From Saxidomus purpurata (taxonomy: Eukaryota; Mollusca; Bivalvia; Venerida; Veneridae): DNA of 64,000 nucleotides. Shown piece after piece: positions 1-11,569 of the stretch (positions are counted from its first letter, which is position 1; each line of letters starts with the position of its first letter). The notes below the pieces were generated by a model. The model saw only the letters and a list, made by a program, of their open reading frames with translations, ran no database searches and was not told where the DNA came from. The DNA lies in assembly GCA_022818135.1 (NCBI GenBank), contig JAFMSR010000012.1, forward strand, positions 9,818,486 through 9,882,485. The letters run 5' to 3'. The position numbers and the translations under genes were made by a program.

Positions 1-1680
1 TATCTTTTTAACTTCTGGAAGGATGTAACAAAATACACAATTCCGTCAGGACTGTTAAAATATTTCATCTAAAACCAAATTAGTATGTCAAGTCATTATT
101 TTAATTTGGTAGTTCTAAAAGTAATAACGTGCTGTACAAATTATGTCAACATGGGTTCTGAAAGAAATTGTCTTTGATTTAAAGCTGTGCTGGTATACTA
201 CCTTACACAGAAAAGGGACATACACTTACGCGGTTTATCTTAAATCTTATCTTGTACTAACTTTATACACTATATTTACTAGGAGATACCGGTAGTAGCC
301 CTTATTCTAGTCAAATAATTTCTAAATTAACAACTTCCCTAGTTAAAGATTTAACTTCACTTTCTATGGACAGTACACACTAGTGAGGAGGTAGATCACG
401 AAACGTAAATATATGTCTTATCCATGGTCAAGTTTCTAACTTAACAAGGAGTAACATTGTTGTTTAAAAACCCAGCCTTCTTAAAGGAATCGTGTCACAG
501 CTGTGAAAAATATGTTTTTACCATTTCTGTTGGAAATTTAACGCTACAAAATTTCCATATACATTTTCGAGTAGTCTAGTGGGAGCCGAAGGTCGAAGGC
601 TCAATTCCTTGCGTCAATTCTGATATAACCCGCAAGCTTGTAAAGAATTGTTAAAATACAAGGTTCAGGAAGATGAATTGTTTAGAAAAGTGTATCATAA
701 GTCAGAAATGACTTAGTGACACCACAGTATATAAACGTATTACCTATTAAAGGGTATACCATAGTAAGTATGTAGATTCAAGGATCATTCCGGCTCTGAA
801 CATCAACATATCAACAGTAAGTCACAAAGATCAATCAAGCACGGACTAATATACAAACGACAATAAGACCTTAAGATACAGTACTATAGGCGATTACTTG
901 AAGCGTAAAGCTTTGATAAAAGTGGATGACGGATAAGACAGTTAACTAAATTCAGTGAACTATTTCTTTTTGTAGTCATGTACATAATAATTAGTTCTTC
1001 TTCTTCATGTAGCATTGTCTATTAGACTCCTACACAGATTGGTGCATTTGTTAAGATAAATCAATAATATCACAATTTCCATAAATATATCATACGTTAT
1101 TAAGCAGTATTTTGATATTAGCCCTGTTAAATGTCCGTGGTTATTTCTTATTGGTCCGAGCCCGTAACCATTAGGTAACATTCTGCAGCAGGAACCTCAG
1201 ATAAATCAAGCCACCCGCTAGAGATAATTGAATTTCTTTGGTGTGTTCAGTCTATACATATAGTTCAACAGCCCTAACACTGACTCCAAGAAGGGTTCAT
1301 CCTCCTCTGGTACAAATTACTTATCCTGAGATTATACATCTTCGTGTACTGTCATATATTGTCAGTTTCATAGACACTCTTCAGCACGTTAGATTTAGTA
1401 TATTCGAAATCAGATTTCTTGTAACAGTCCTGTATTAGTGTTTTAAGTGTTTAAAACTTAGGTTTCAGCCTCTGAGCTATATGCTTTATGTATATCCTCA
1501 CTGTCGAACTTCATCGTTATCTTGGGCGGCATAACCGCCAAACAACGTCGTCCACCGAAATTCACATCAAAATATCAAGTCCACAAAAGTAACAATGACA
1601 AGAGTGAAACAATAGATGTATACCTCAACATGTAATATTGTCCAAGAGTTATTTATATGAAATAACAAACTCGTAAAAAG
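1..1680. other. No recognisable gene
   Basis: AT-rich DNA without a convincing open frame, splice-bounded exon or clear repeat. The one open frame of about 66 codons near 1238 has no recognisable motif and is probably chance. Confidence 0.5.
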
Positions 1681-1689
1681 CTTGAAATT

Positions 1690-2345
1690 TAACTGATAAT
1701 TGGGGGTCAAATGTGGCCTCTAGAATGTTCACAAAATGTTTCTGTTCTTTCAAATAGTGACTAGTGATTGACGCCACTTTATGTTCGTGTTGTTGGTTAC
1801 TAGGCAATGTTTGCAACTGAGTCACGGGGTCTCAAAAAGTAGTAGACCTATTCAAATCATAGAGAAACCCAGTGAACAGTCTCGAATCCACATTTTATAT
1901 CCAATTTTTTCTTGAAAAATGGTCAGATATATTGTTTTGATAAACTCTATGTGAAGTTGGGCCACATGGGATGAAAAACGAGGTCACCAGGTCAAATCAT
2001 AGAAAAACCTTGTGAACACTCTAGAGGCAACATCCTCTCATCATGAAAAAGTCAGAAGTTTTGTTTTGATGAACTCTATGTTAAGTTCAAATCATGGTGA
2101 CATTGGGTCAGAAACTGGGAAACTAGGTCAATAAAAGAAAGAAAAAAAATTGTACATTCTAGAGGCCACATTTAAAACCCAGACATCATGAAGAAATATA
2201 GGAATAAATCAAAACACGGTAAAATGGCATCAAAAGTAAGGTCACCGGATACATTGATCTTGATAATTTGACCTATTTCTTTGTGTTTAAGCTACAGTTA
2301 TGAAATTTAAAATGTGTGTACAATTTTGCAAGCAGATTACAAACT
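1690..2345 (+). repeat. Degenerate long-period repeat, bivalve type
   Basis: Successive blocks repeat the same phrases with many substitutions: 'gtcaaatcatag', 'aacactctagaggc', 'cacat', 'tcatgaa', 'gttttgatgaactctatg', 'aagttc', 'ggtcac'. The period is about 130-150 bp and roughly four blocks are visible. Such degenerate blocks are common in bivalve non-coding DNA. No coding potential. Confidence 0.65.
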
Positions 2346-3330
2346 TGTCCCAGGCCAGCTTTGATCATGACAAGTGGGCCCTACTTCTTGTCTTTTGGAG
2401 TAATGGTACCCGGGTGAGTGATTTAGGGCCTGCATGGGTTTCTTTTTTGTAGTAGAGAATTAATTTTCACTATTCATTCAGTAACTCTTACATTACATCA
2501 GCATATACCTTATCTAGTATTGAGAGACCCAGGCCGAGTATTCTGGCATTGACAAAATCAATGGAAATGGTAGCCAGATATGTAAAGTATTGTGCTCTGA
2601 TATCCTTTAAGCCACAGTTTATTGCACGTTTTTTATTTATTATTACTGTTTGTGGCTTGCTTTCTGTCATATTGAATTCAGCGCAAATGATGTAGCAACA
2701 TCCTTAGTGTGATAAATTTCATTACCTAGAAGGTCTGGCTTACTGTATTTCGAAGGTCTCTTTTGATCAGTTTAGGAATATTGAGACGTCTATCATGCTT
2801 ATGTTCAAATTTGGCTACCAGAAAATGAAATTGTTTGAAAAGACTTCAGAGGTCTGCGACTGTTTTCTTTTGTGATGCAAAAAGATCTCGGCAAATAAAA
2901 GAACTCTCTAAATACTACATATGCTGAAAATCACAGTACATTGCTTGCTGTTCATTCGTGCACGTTTCCATTGCGTATGAAGATTTGTTTCTTTTACTTC
3001 TTCAACTTATTTTGTGTGATATAATATAATTTGAGCTCGAGCCAACAGCAACCAACTATTTTTTGTGTTGTAAACAATAATTCAATACCATAGACTATGA
3101 ATTTGCGTAATTATATATCTACTGAAAATGATGTATGCTATTTATAGTCAGCTCGTGACTGGGTATTGTAATTGAGCAGGCTTGAAAGCAGGAAAATATA
3201 AGTTTTATGTCAGAAGGTGACATAGAAATACAATTTTTGTTTTGTCAGGAGACATTAGACAGGTTTTATACATAACATTTGTTTTGTCATGATATATAAA
3301 AAGTTATTGTCCGGTTATTGCGCAGTAGAA
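2346..3330. other. No recognisable gene
   Basis: AT-rich sequence with only short chance frames and no repeat that I can relate to the rest of the window. Confidence 0.45.
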
Positions 3331-3334
3331 ATTA

Positions 3335-3815
3335 CCATATTTTATTTTATGTTTTCCAGTGTATTATAGAGTGTTCTCAGTGAAATAAAACTGATATTCC
3401 ACAGTTTTGATTTTATTTTCACCGGTTTTGATGATTGTGTATAACTATGCGATTTATTCTGTGACGAAGTGCATGCTTGGTTATTTAACAATTATTTCAA
3501 TTTAATACTTTTACATGTATCTGACTTTTTTTTGTTGCTTTCTTATTATTATATTGGGTGCTCCGTGGGAAATAAGAAATACAATGATTCCATGTTTTCC
3601 TGATTATTTTGACAAGAAAACTTAAAATTAAAAGAGTTTTGTTTAAGTGAAATATCCAATTAATTTTGCCTTTGAAGACCAAATTATAAACAACTGACAT
3701 TTAAACTGAAAATATCAGTTCTACGCCACTCGTGAAAATATCAGTTTTTTGTGTTCAATTGTGAAATACATTTCGATTTTTCACTGAAACAAACAAATAT
3801 CCTATAATATATGTT
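3335..3815 (-). mobile_element. Diverged copy of the TGACGTCA-bearing dispersed element
   Basis: The two ends match the minus-orientation copy at 10705-11165: 'ttattttatgttttccagtg' with the following 'agtgaaataaaa' block near 3340-3400, and the 'cgccactcgtgaaaatatca' block with 'aacaaacaaatatcct' near 3725-3810. The middle, about 250 bp, does not match, so the copy is either internally replaced or strongly diverged. Confidence 0.55.
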
Positions 3816-4750
3816 GACCACATCCAAAAGGTATTAAATACTGCATAATACGTTCATACACATTAATATTAAGGTGAACTGAAAAAACCATCAAATTCAA
3901 AGTAAACAGCATAATGTGTCAATGAAGTGTGGGCACGGATCCCGGATCCCGGATCCCGGAGAGAGGGATGTAGAATGTCCCCCCTTTCCACGTATATTGC
4001 TTCATAGGTATTGTCACGGGCCTATATACAGTATTATACACCTCGTATTATGGTAAAAATAATTCAGATTTATCAAGCGTTGTACAGTTTAAGACTGATT
4101 TAGAACAGGTACTACCGGTCGAAATTTTGTTTCATCATTTCATGTGATGACGTTTTATTGAATTTATTTTCAGAGAATAAACGTGTTACGCTCCAAAATG
4201 TTAGATATTTAAAGCATCTGTCATACACGCTTTTGCAATACTTTTACAGACAGTAAGGCATTACACAGTATGTAATATAAAAAAATTTAATTATGTAAAT
4301 AGTAAAGATATATAATGTGTAAAAGCGCTGCACTAAACATTGCAATATTAAGCCTTTCGATCAGATAGTTTATTTGTAGCTGCTTATTTTAGTAACAAAT
4401 AGAAATGAAAATAAAAATCATTTATAAACACGACACTCCATTAGTAATGAGATTTAAGGAAGCGATGCAATTGGCCGATCTTATATAGTACTTCTTTCGT
4501 TTTCTTATTATTATAACATCCCGTTTTCTGCTTTCAAAGAAATACCGAATGCCACCCGTACAGATACAAATGTAACATGGTTTTCTCACATGCACAATCG
4601 CTGATTAAAAACATAAATAGGGTAATGTCATTGTAAAAACGCTTTAATGTAATATATTGCGTATGCTACCTTCAGTAATGATTGGCTGCAATTTAAAGTT
4701 GAAAGTGTGTTATACTATATTAACATACTTTTATCGGTATAGACAAACAT
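3816..4750. other. No recognisable gene
   Basis: AT-rich, without exons or clear repeats. A short 9-bp run (cggatccgg-like, about three units) sits at 3935-3960. Confidence 0.45.
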
Positions 4751-4751
4751 C

Positions 4752-4925
4752 CTTGACTGTGCATGTGTGAACCACAATTACTGGACATCTTATTTTCTTG
4801 GAAGGACTAAATTTAGATGTAACCAATATCGTTACGGACCTTGAATGTGCATGTGTGAAACACAAGTTTTGGGCATTTTTCTTTTGTTGGAAGGACTAAA
4901 TTTAGATGTAACTAATATCGTTACG
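4752..4925 (+). repeat. Two-unit tandem duplication, about 87 bp
   Basis: A block starting 'cttgactgtgcatgtgtgaa' recurs directly as 'cttgaatgtgcatgtgtgaa'. Both continue through 'ggaaggactaaatttagatg' to 'aatatcgttacg'. The two units differ at scattered positions, so the duplication is not very recent. Confidence 0.75.
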
Positions 4926-5118
4926 TATTGTTTTTCACCAGACAATACGGCGCCGTCTTATTTTTTATCTGTAATACTTAACCTCCTGTTACCAACATTT
5001 CGTACTACATTTTCAATCGATTGCAAAAAAATTCTTATCAGTGCGACCAAAAACCACCATAGCAAAACCGATTGACTCCTCCGCCTTGCCAAATGACCTT
5101 CATTAAAACACGTTGTTA

Positions 5119-5482
5119 ATTTTATTATTCTCGTATATCAAACAATTTTATTATTCTCGTATATCAAACAATTTTATTATTCTCGTATATCAAACAATTT
5201 TATTATTCTCTTATGTCAAACAATTTTATTATTCTCGTATATCAAACAATTTTATTATTCTCGTATATCAAACAATTTTATTATTCTCGTATGTCAAACA
5301 ATTTTATTATTCTCGTATATCAAACAATTTTATTATTCTCTTATGTCAAACAATTTTATTATTCTCGTATATCAAACAATTTTATTATTCTCGTATATCA
5401 AACAATTTTATTATTCTCGTATATCAAACAATTTTATTATTCTCGTATATCAAACAATTTTATTATTCTCTTATGTCAAGCA
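5119..5482 (+). repeat. 26-bp minisatellite, 14 units
   Basis: The unit is 'ttattctcgtatatcaaac' followed by 'aatttta'. It recurs every 26 bp fourteen times with almost no length change. A variant unit with 'ctcttatgtcaa' occurs three times, at 5207, 5337 and 5467, exactly 130 bp apart, giving a five-unit higher-order period. 26 is not a multiple of three and the unit has no plus-strand stop in any frame, so long frames through it are artefacts of the repeat, not a protein. Confidence 0.95.
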
Positions 5483-5597
5483 TGTTTATTTGTATATATT
5501 AAGTAAAGTCTTAAGCTGCTAATGTTCGAACTGACTGACATTGAATTGTCAATGTAAAATTTCACAAGTTCTTGTCACAAATCGTTATTTTAGCATA

Positions 5598-6315
5598 TAA
5601 CAAGAGCTGTCACACAAAAGTGACGAATGCGCCCGAAGTGGTGTCTGAAGTATTGCAGAAAGGTTTTATAGGAAAAAAAGAAAATTCCTAGATGCATGGC
5701 AAAGTTAAAGTTCGGACACAAAACAATTGAAGTATGGACACAAAGAGTTACCTTTGAAGTTTGGCCTTGACCTTTGAGGTAGGGACGTAGGTCTTGCGCA
5801 CGACACATCGTCTTCATGTGCTGAACAGTTGTGCCAAGTTGTTTTAAAACCCGTCAATGCATATGAGAAATACAGTTCGGACACGAATGTGTGCATATAT
5901 ATACAGGGTCCGTTTCCTTAAAATCTAAGTTTGACCTTGACCTTTGGGTAAGAGACGTGGGTTTTGCACGTGATATGTCGTCTTTATGTGCTGAACATTT
6001 GTGGCATATGATTTGAAAATTCCTTCAAGCATGACAAAGTTACAGCCCGGACACGAATTTGTGGATATATACAGGATTTCGTTACCTTTAAACTCTAAGT
6101 GTGACCTTGACCTTTAGAGGAGGGACGTGGGTCTTGCACGCGACACGTCGTCTTGGTGTGCTGAACATTTGTGACATGTTATTTTAAAATCATTCAATGC
6201 ATGACAAAGCTAGAGCCCGGAAACAAAAAAAAATGTAAGCACGGACGAACAGACGGACAGACATACAGACGGACGGTGCGATTTTAATATGCCCACCTTT
6301 CGGGGGCATAAAAAG
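5598..6315 (+). repeat. Degenerate long-period bivalve element
   Basis: Starts near 'aacaagagctgtcac' and ends near 'cacctttcgggggcataaaa'. The body has about three diverged units of 170-190 bp, each with 'tttgaccttgacctt', 'gacgtgggtcttgca', 'gtcgtctt-atgtgctgaac' and 'atgacaaag'. The end carries the 'gacggacagac' run. I see no coding frame and no terminal inverted repeat. Confidence 0.7.
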
Positions 6316-6950
6316 TTAAAGACAAACGTTCTTTTGCACTGTTAGTGAACTGATTTTAAATTTCAAAACAACTTTTTCTGTTCAAGTCAAGGGAGGCGAT
6401 TCAAGTTATGTACAACGATATGCAGCCCTTGCTTACTACTTTATGAATACGCCAGTCTAGTACGCGCATGATTAGCATCCGATAAAACAGAATAACAATG
6501 CAAATGTAATTATGAGATCTAAAAACCAATATTAAATTTCATATGTTCGAATCCTGTTTCTTGAACAAATTAATCAGACATATTTACATCTGTACTATCT
6601 ATTTCAATTACTGTAATACATAAGTTAGTAAACTTGTGCATTTGTTTTTGGTTGTCTAATATCAAATTGCATCAATGAGATGGTTAAAAGATGGAAAAAT
6701 AAAAAATGTCCACATGTCGACACAAGCTGGTCATTGATAGATATTTGATCAGGTAATGAAAATTCTAAGATAGCAACTATAAAATATATAATCCTGAATA
6801 CTACATACAGCATATATCAGTGCAAACTGAGAAACACCGTTCCTCATTTGCAACTATTTATTAACCTTACTAAGTCTCTTATGAGGACAGAATTGTTCCT
6901 AACACAGAAACTTTACAATAGGAACACATTTAATAAAACATGGAAAGACT
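6316..6950. other. No recognisable gene
   Basis: AT-rich sequence with no exon, RNA gene or repeat I can support. Confidence 0.45.
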
Positions 6951-6954
6951 TGTC

Positions 6955-7260
6955 ATTGCTTGATAATGACGATTGAAGTGTGTCAGCAGGTCTGTGGTTC
7001 TTCAAGTACCTGCACTGTTCTTCTCTCGTGTTTTACTTAGTTAGAGAAGATATACGCTAGGCTGAGGTTATCTCTTACTGGGCTTGTTACTTTTATCTGT
7101 ATTTTTTTCTCTTTTTGTTAAAAATAAGTTTATTCATGAGAATGTATCGTTCAAAGAAAACTTAACATATATATCGTATAAAGGACATGCTCAACAGAGT
7201 TGTCTCCCCTACAAATGCTTGTTACAATTTTCCTGTGTTATGAAGTATTCAACAATTCCT
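6955..7260 (+). repeat. Fragment of dispersed repeat shared with 17150-17770 and 31440-31520
   Basis: Shared phrases include 'ggaaagac-tgtcattgcttgataa', 'ctcgttttta', 'tttttgttaaaa', and 'aaagaaaacttaac' followed by 'acatgctcaacagagttgtc' and 'tcccc'. The three copies are diverged. Here it passes directly into a non-LTR retrotransposon reading frame, so it may be the upstream part of that element. Confidence 0.6.
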
Positions 7261-7280
7261 TTCGCGCCATTTCTGCAAAT

Positions 7281-8065
7281 GAAGAAGAAGATGAACAATT
7301 TGTCATTTAATATATTCCCTTCTTGTAAATCAGTCGAGATTGATCGTGACTATTTCTGGCGGATTGTGAAATCGAAAAAAAAATGGTAAAGGTACGAGAG
7401 TAGGCTGTGAAATTAAGTTTAATGACACCGTTTACCGAGACTCACATGATATTACTAAGCAGTGGAAACTATATTTTGAAAATCTCTATCAACATGCCGA
7501 AAGTCCCGACACAATGATAATTTCAAACACTATGTTGTTAATGAAGTTACTGCTATGAACAATAATTTAAGTAACATGTTAGCCTCAGAGACCGTTAATA
7601 TACTGGCAGTTAAAAATGTGCTGAAGAGTTCCAAACGTGGCAAAATGTGTGGCGAAGATGGAGTTTACTACTAACACTTGATTCAAGGTGGTGATACGCT
7701 TCATTAGGCACTAGCTAAATTATATTCTACGATGATTAATAAAGGCCATATTCCATCACACGTGAAAAACGGTATCATTGTCACGTTACAAAGGGTGGAA
7801 ATAAAAGAAAGGATAATCAGAATAATTACAGAGCTATTACTCTTACATCCACAATTTTGAAAGTTTTCGAAAGTATTCTCTTGATGCGTTGTAAACCAAA
7901 AATATAAAGTAACCTTAATCAACAGCAGGGAGGCTTCCAGGAGAAACTCGGGTGTCTTGTGACGTCTTTTAGCCGTCGGGAAAATACTTTATGCAAAAGA
8001 GAACCATAGTTACATGTATCTTTACATTTGCTATCCCGACTAAAACTGCATGGAGAACAGTATTA
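7281..8065 (+). pseudogene. Non-LTR retrotransposon reverse transcriptase fragment, decayed
   Basis: Translation in shifting frames gives a typical LINE linker and N-terminal reverse transcriptase: 'DRDYFWRIVKSKKK', then 'HDITKQWKLYFENLY', 'SSKRGKMCGEDGV', 'LAKLYSTMINKGHIP', 'VKNGIIVTL', 'NNYRAITLTSTILKVFES' and 'GGFQEKLGC'. 'NYRAITL' and 'P-x-GGFQ' are hallmarks of the fingers region in this class. At least three frame changes and several stops (7387, 7672) make it non-functional. The catalytic YADD/YVDD block and the 3' end are absent, so it is a truncated relic. Family level (Jockey/RTE-like) is inference. Confidence 0.85.
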
Positions 8066-8299
8066 AGACGCAATTTTTAAGAAGAGCAGATAAGTCGTTG
8101 GGCAAGGTTAATGTTCAGTGACCAGATATGTGCGCATGTGTTTGGTGCATTCGGAATATGTTTGTAATTGTGCCTATTAGGTCCACCATCCTCGTTCGAG
8201 GTATAGTCGGTACGACCCGTATTCGGAATATGTGAACTTTCGAATCTATGTAAGGAAATTCCTTCAACCAAAACACCTTTTACAGCAACCATTATTACT

Positions 8300-8400
8300 T
8301 TTGGTCAGAATGCTTGTCTCTGTGATCTCTACGCCAAGTTCAAAACTGAGTCATGTGGGGTCAAAACCTAGGTTGAGCATGACACAACAAGTAAATCATA
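8300..8400 (+). repeat. Short piece of degenerate long-period repeat
   Basis: 'cttttggtcagaatgcttgt', 'caagttc', 'catgtggggtcaaaacctag' match the phrase order of the repeat at 1690-2345. Only one unit is visible and it runs into transposase-derived sequence. Confidence 0.5.
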
Positions 8401-8449
8401 GGGAAAACAATCTAAGAAAAGTACCAAACAATGTGCAAATAAGGGTAAA

Positions 8450-8702
8450 AGAAACAGCACTGCAGAACATTCAACATCAGGTATTCCACAAAAGAAAAAA
8501 AAACTCTTTTACAATCTGAAGATTTCTCAGGCTCAGAATCTGATGAGAACATTAATGAAACAGACATGTGTATTGTATGCAAACGGTTTTATCCAGAATC
8601 CTCTAAAAGGCCTGGACTTAAAATTGTAACCTTGGGAGAGTGTGAAGCTTGTAAAGGATGGGTCCACTTATCATTCTGCACTCCTGTTAGGGTTATCAGG
8701 GG
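8450..8702 (+). pseudogene. C-terminal zinc-finger tail of a DDE transposase, truncated
   Basis: One frame starting around 8452 reads a polar linker (serine/lysine run, then 'SEDFSGSESDEN') followed by a PHD-like cysteine cluster: C-I-V-C near 8572, then C-E-A-C-K-G-W-V-H at about 8640-8667 and F-C-T-P-V-R-V-I-R. The order C-x2-C, C-x2-C-x2-W-x-H, C is the tail found on many pogo/jerky-like DDE transposases. No DDE catalytic core is present upstream and the frame is cut at about 8700, next to the hAT-derived sequence. Family assignment by motif only. Confidence 0.6.
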
Positions 8703-8820
8703 AAATCCTCTCGCCATGGCCGGACCACTATTTTGGCCAAGCATACTATCGGCCGTACCATTTTCTCTCAATTTTCTTTTTTACTGAAATGATCAAAAGT
8801 GCCGACGTACTGACACGCTA

Positions 8821-9166
8821 ATGCAATCATCGGTAGAGAGACTATTATTGCCCGAGTATACCTTTGGTAAAACAAATCCAGTGAAAAGAAGTTTTCAGTC
8901 TTCGTTGTTTACTAATAGACCGTGGTTGCATTATTCAGCGTTGCGGAGAATAAAAACATACATGTACCTACGAAGCACTATTACACATGCTAGACTTAAC
9001 AGTCTCATGACTTTATACGTTCATAAACACAAAACAGACGCTCTGGATTTGAATGAAATTGCAATTGAATTTATTGCTGTGCATGAAAAACGTAGATTGG
9101 TGTTCGGTAAATTAAAATCAATGACTATGAGCTCAAAAAAATGTAATGTTGAACCACAGCAGCTCT
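8821..9166 (+). pseudogene. Internally deleted hAT-type transposase
   Basis: The 115-codon frame joins two parts of a hAT transposase that are normally hundreds of residues apart. Residues 17-42 contain 'VKRSFQSSLF' and 'RPWLHYS', the start of the TTF-type zinc finger seen in ZMYM1-like hAT proteins. Residues 42-96 contain 'LRRIKTYMYLRSTITHARLN', 'SLMTLYVHK' and 'EKRRLVFGK', the C-terminal dimerisation region. The zinc-binding part and the whole catalytic core are missing without any frame break, as expected of a non-autonomous deletion derivative. Sequence to about 9660 probably belongs to the same element. Confidence 0.7.
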
Positions 9167-9539
9167 GAGTAATAGCTAACAGTATTTCCATTCAGTTTAG
9201 TTGTGTGCAGTTTATACGATGTCATGGTTTTGTCAATTATTAAACAATGTAGAATTACTTACTGAAACTGTGGAAAATAGTTTGGGGTCTATAATAATGT
9301 TCCTCCTGTCATGGAATTCATTTGTTTATCTGTTAAAAAGTTAGCTCAGAACAATGTAATGCTTAGTCATACTATGATTATGTGTTTGCATTGAATACGG
9401 TGTCATGTAGAATAAATAAATCTGCTAAATTATTGCTAAAATATATGGTTTTCCATAAAATCTTTACGAAAATAGTTAAAATTACAATCCAGAATTTCAC
9501 TCGGGATGCAATAAAAACGCATCTTAAGGCATACAGAAA

Positions 9540-9665
9540 CTAAAAATTTCGGGGGAGATCCCCCAAACCCCCCCTTACGAGAGGGGATGACCCCTTCTCG
9601 TGCTCTCCCTCATTTCATGTCTTCAGCCGGACCACTTTTCAATAGTCAACGACGGCCCCGCTCTG
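9540..9665 (+). mobile_element. G/C-run terminal region of the hAT-type element
   Basis: Runs 'gggggagatccccc', 'aaacccccccttacgagagg' and 'gccggaccactt' occur here; 'gccggaccact' also occurs at about 8719, before the deleted transposase. G-run ends of this form are usual in bivalve hAT elements. I could not fix the exact termini or a target duplication. Confidence 0.45.
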
Positions 9666-9669
9666 TCCC

Positions 9670-10375
9670 AACTGTTGTGGGTCTGCAAACTAAACAGCAA
9701 AGTCATAAAACACAATTGTATATATGTTATTGACAGTTTATATAAGTGTTAAAATTTGTTGAAAAATGAGTTACAGTTATTGTTTTGGAGTTCCAGAGTT
9801 AGTGTGACGTGAACTTTTTTGTGCAGTATACATTTACGATAGTTGCCGGAAACGGGTTATATTCTTCAGTTGGAGGGAAATGAGGTCAGCCATAACCAGG
9901 TTAGTTAATTTTATTTGTCTCTCACGTTACCTGGAAGTGTTCTTAGTAATACCTGATACAAAATCAATGATATTTGATCAAACATATTTTGTAGTTTATG
10001 TATCGATTAACCCTTACGTTGCCGGAAACAGAATGTACCGGGATATACAGGTTCATATGTTATATAGTATATAAAGGTATTTGACTCGACGGGTAGGGAA
10101 AATACCCCAGTTTGTTTCAACGCTTCTTATTTTGTCAATTCTCAGCCGATTTAACTAAAACAGGTGTCAACAGACGCAGAAATGATTATGCTATCAAAGC
10201 ATATATATTTCCTTACCATACCACCTGAAATATGGTTACAACTTACAATTAAGTGAGTATTTCACAAAAACGTAACTCCGCCGAGTCGCTTCCGACACGA
10301 ACATTCGCTCGGTTCTGAAGTGAAAGTATCACAAATAACATCCTACCTCTATAGAACTAAGTAAACAAAACAACT
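9670..10375. other. No recognisable gene
   Basis: AT-rich sequence with a 64-codon chance frame at 9880 that has no motif. Confidence 0.4.
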
Positions 10376-10378
10376 TAC

Positions 10379-10620
10379 CTGTCTAAATAGTAGCCAAATC
10401 CATAAAATAAAACTTTGCGAGCCTTATTTTTAACGAACTTGTCAACAAAGTAACATGGGCTCTTGAATTCGGTGACCCGGAATCACGTGTATTGCGTTCC
10501 TCTCTCGCCCACTATACCGCTAACAGACAATGAGGATCTTACATGGCCTGCTGTGGAGGACTGGGTTAATCCGACCAGAGGGAAAGCGTGGGGATAGGAG
10601 GAACCGAGCGAAGCTTGCAT
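10379..10620 (-). other. GC-rich patch with a possible first exon
   Basis: This stretch is visibly richer in G and C than its surroundings. On the minus strand it ends in an ideal donor (exon ...GACAG, intron gtaagt at 10378-10373). One frame is open for about 35 codons up to that donor and contains 'FKSPCYFVDKF' and 'KVLFYGFGYYLDR'. An in-frame stop lies just upstream of that frame and no acceptor is obvious, so it could be a non-coding first exon, a coding relic or chance. Confidence 0.25.
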
Positions 10621-10704
10621 ACTTTTTTTTCATCGCAGTTTCTACGAGAAAACCGCTTAATAGGCTCTACTATGTTGAGCGGTAAATAAAAACTTCATGT
10701 TGAT

Positions 10705-11165
10705 TTAATATATTTATTTTATGTTTTCCAGTGAATTATAGAGTTTTCTCAGTGAAATAAAAGTATAATCCACAGTTTTGAAACAGTGGATTACCATTTT
10801 TATTTTTCACTGTTTTTGCAATCTTTAACCCGGATTTACGTCAAAAAGTATACCGAGCGTTATTAATGCTGGAGACCATGCGACGATGACGTCGTTTAAA
10901 TGACGTCATTTGTTCTATGTTTTCTGATGACGTTTCCCGCGATTTTCGATATTTTATAGAAAAAACTCAATAAAAATAGAGTTTTAAACATAAAATAAAC
11001 AGAAAAATTGTTGGTATCGGTGTAATTTCACGTTAATTTCACTCGTGAACACCAAAAGTAGTTATTTTCACTCGTGGCTGCGCCACTCGTGAAAATATCA
11101 CTTTTGGTGCCCACTCGGTGAAATTATAACGTGATCTTACACCGAAACCAACAATTATCCTCTAT
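10705..11165 (-). mobile_element. TGACGTCA-bearing dispersed element, full-length copy
   Basis: The reverse complement of this block matches 16171-16633 almost end to end. The order is 'ggataattgttggtttcggt', 'accgagtg-gcaccaaaagtg', 'atattttcac-agtggcgc', 'tttattttatgtttaaaactc', 'aaatgacgtcattt', 'aaatccgggttaaag' and a closing 'aaaacataaaataaa'. It has a CRE-like palindrome TGACGTCA at about 10899. No transposase and no clear terminal inverted repeat, though an internal block and the 3' end are inverted copies of each other. Confidence 0.8.
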
Positions 11166-11254
11166 ATAATTCCCCGCATGGAACCCCTTTGCGAAGGAAA
11201 TTTGGTAGGTTTACACGTGAATTAAACACTGTTTATGTATGTACCGCTTAAAAC

Positions 11255-11555
11255 CACTGGCACCAGAGTACTAGACTGCCCTGTAATTTTAACAAAAAAA
11301 TACACCAAAATATACCTAAAAAACACCCTATCATGGAAAAAAAACCAATGGTAAAATGTCATTTTCTGAAGAACCCCCGTATACACTGTTCTATATTATT
11401 CAATAATATAGAACAGTGTATACAGGGGTTTGTCAGAAAATGACTTTTTACCATTATTTGTGGGTTTTTTTTTTTCATGATAAAGTGTTATTTAGGTATA
11501 TTTTTGGGTATTTTTTGTTAAAATTAGAGGGGAGTGTAGTACTCTGGTGCCAGTG
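11255..11555. mobile_element. 301-bp foldback element (near-perfect palindrome)
   Basis: Left arm begins 'cactggcaccagagtact' and right arm ends 'agtactctggtgccagtg'. The arms are about 145 bp each and meet at 'ctatattattcaataatata' near 11390-11409. Only scattered mismatches and small indels separate them. Flanks are 'cttaaaac' and 'ctaaaac', compatible with a slightly decayed target duplication. It has no coding content and would form a very stable hairpin in single-stranded DNA or RNA. Confidence 0.9.
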
Positions 11556-11569
11556 CTAAAACTGTACTT

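Noticed and set aside
5119..5482. CRISPR-like regular repeat
   Set aside because: There are no spacers; units are directly adjacent and the genome is eukaryotic.
5113..5506. Open frames of 129 and 97 codons with repeated 'QFYYSRISNNFIIL'-type peptides
   Set aside because: They are translations of the 26-bp minisatellite, which is open in every plus frame; there is no other evidence of coding.
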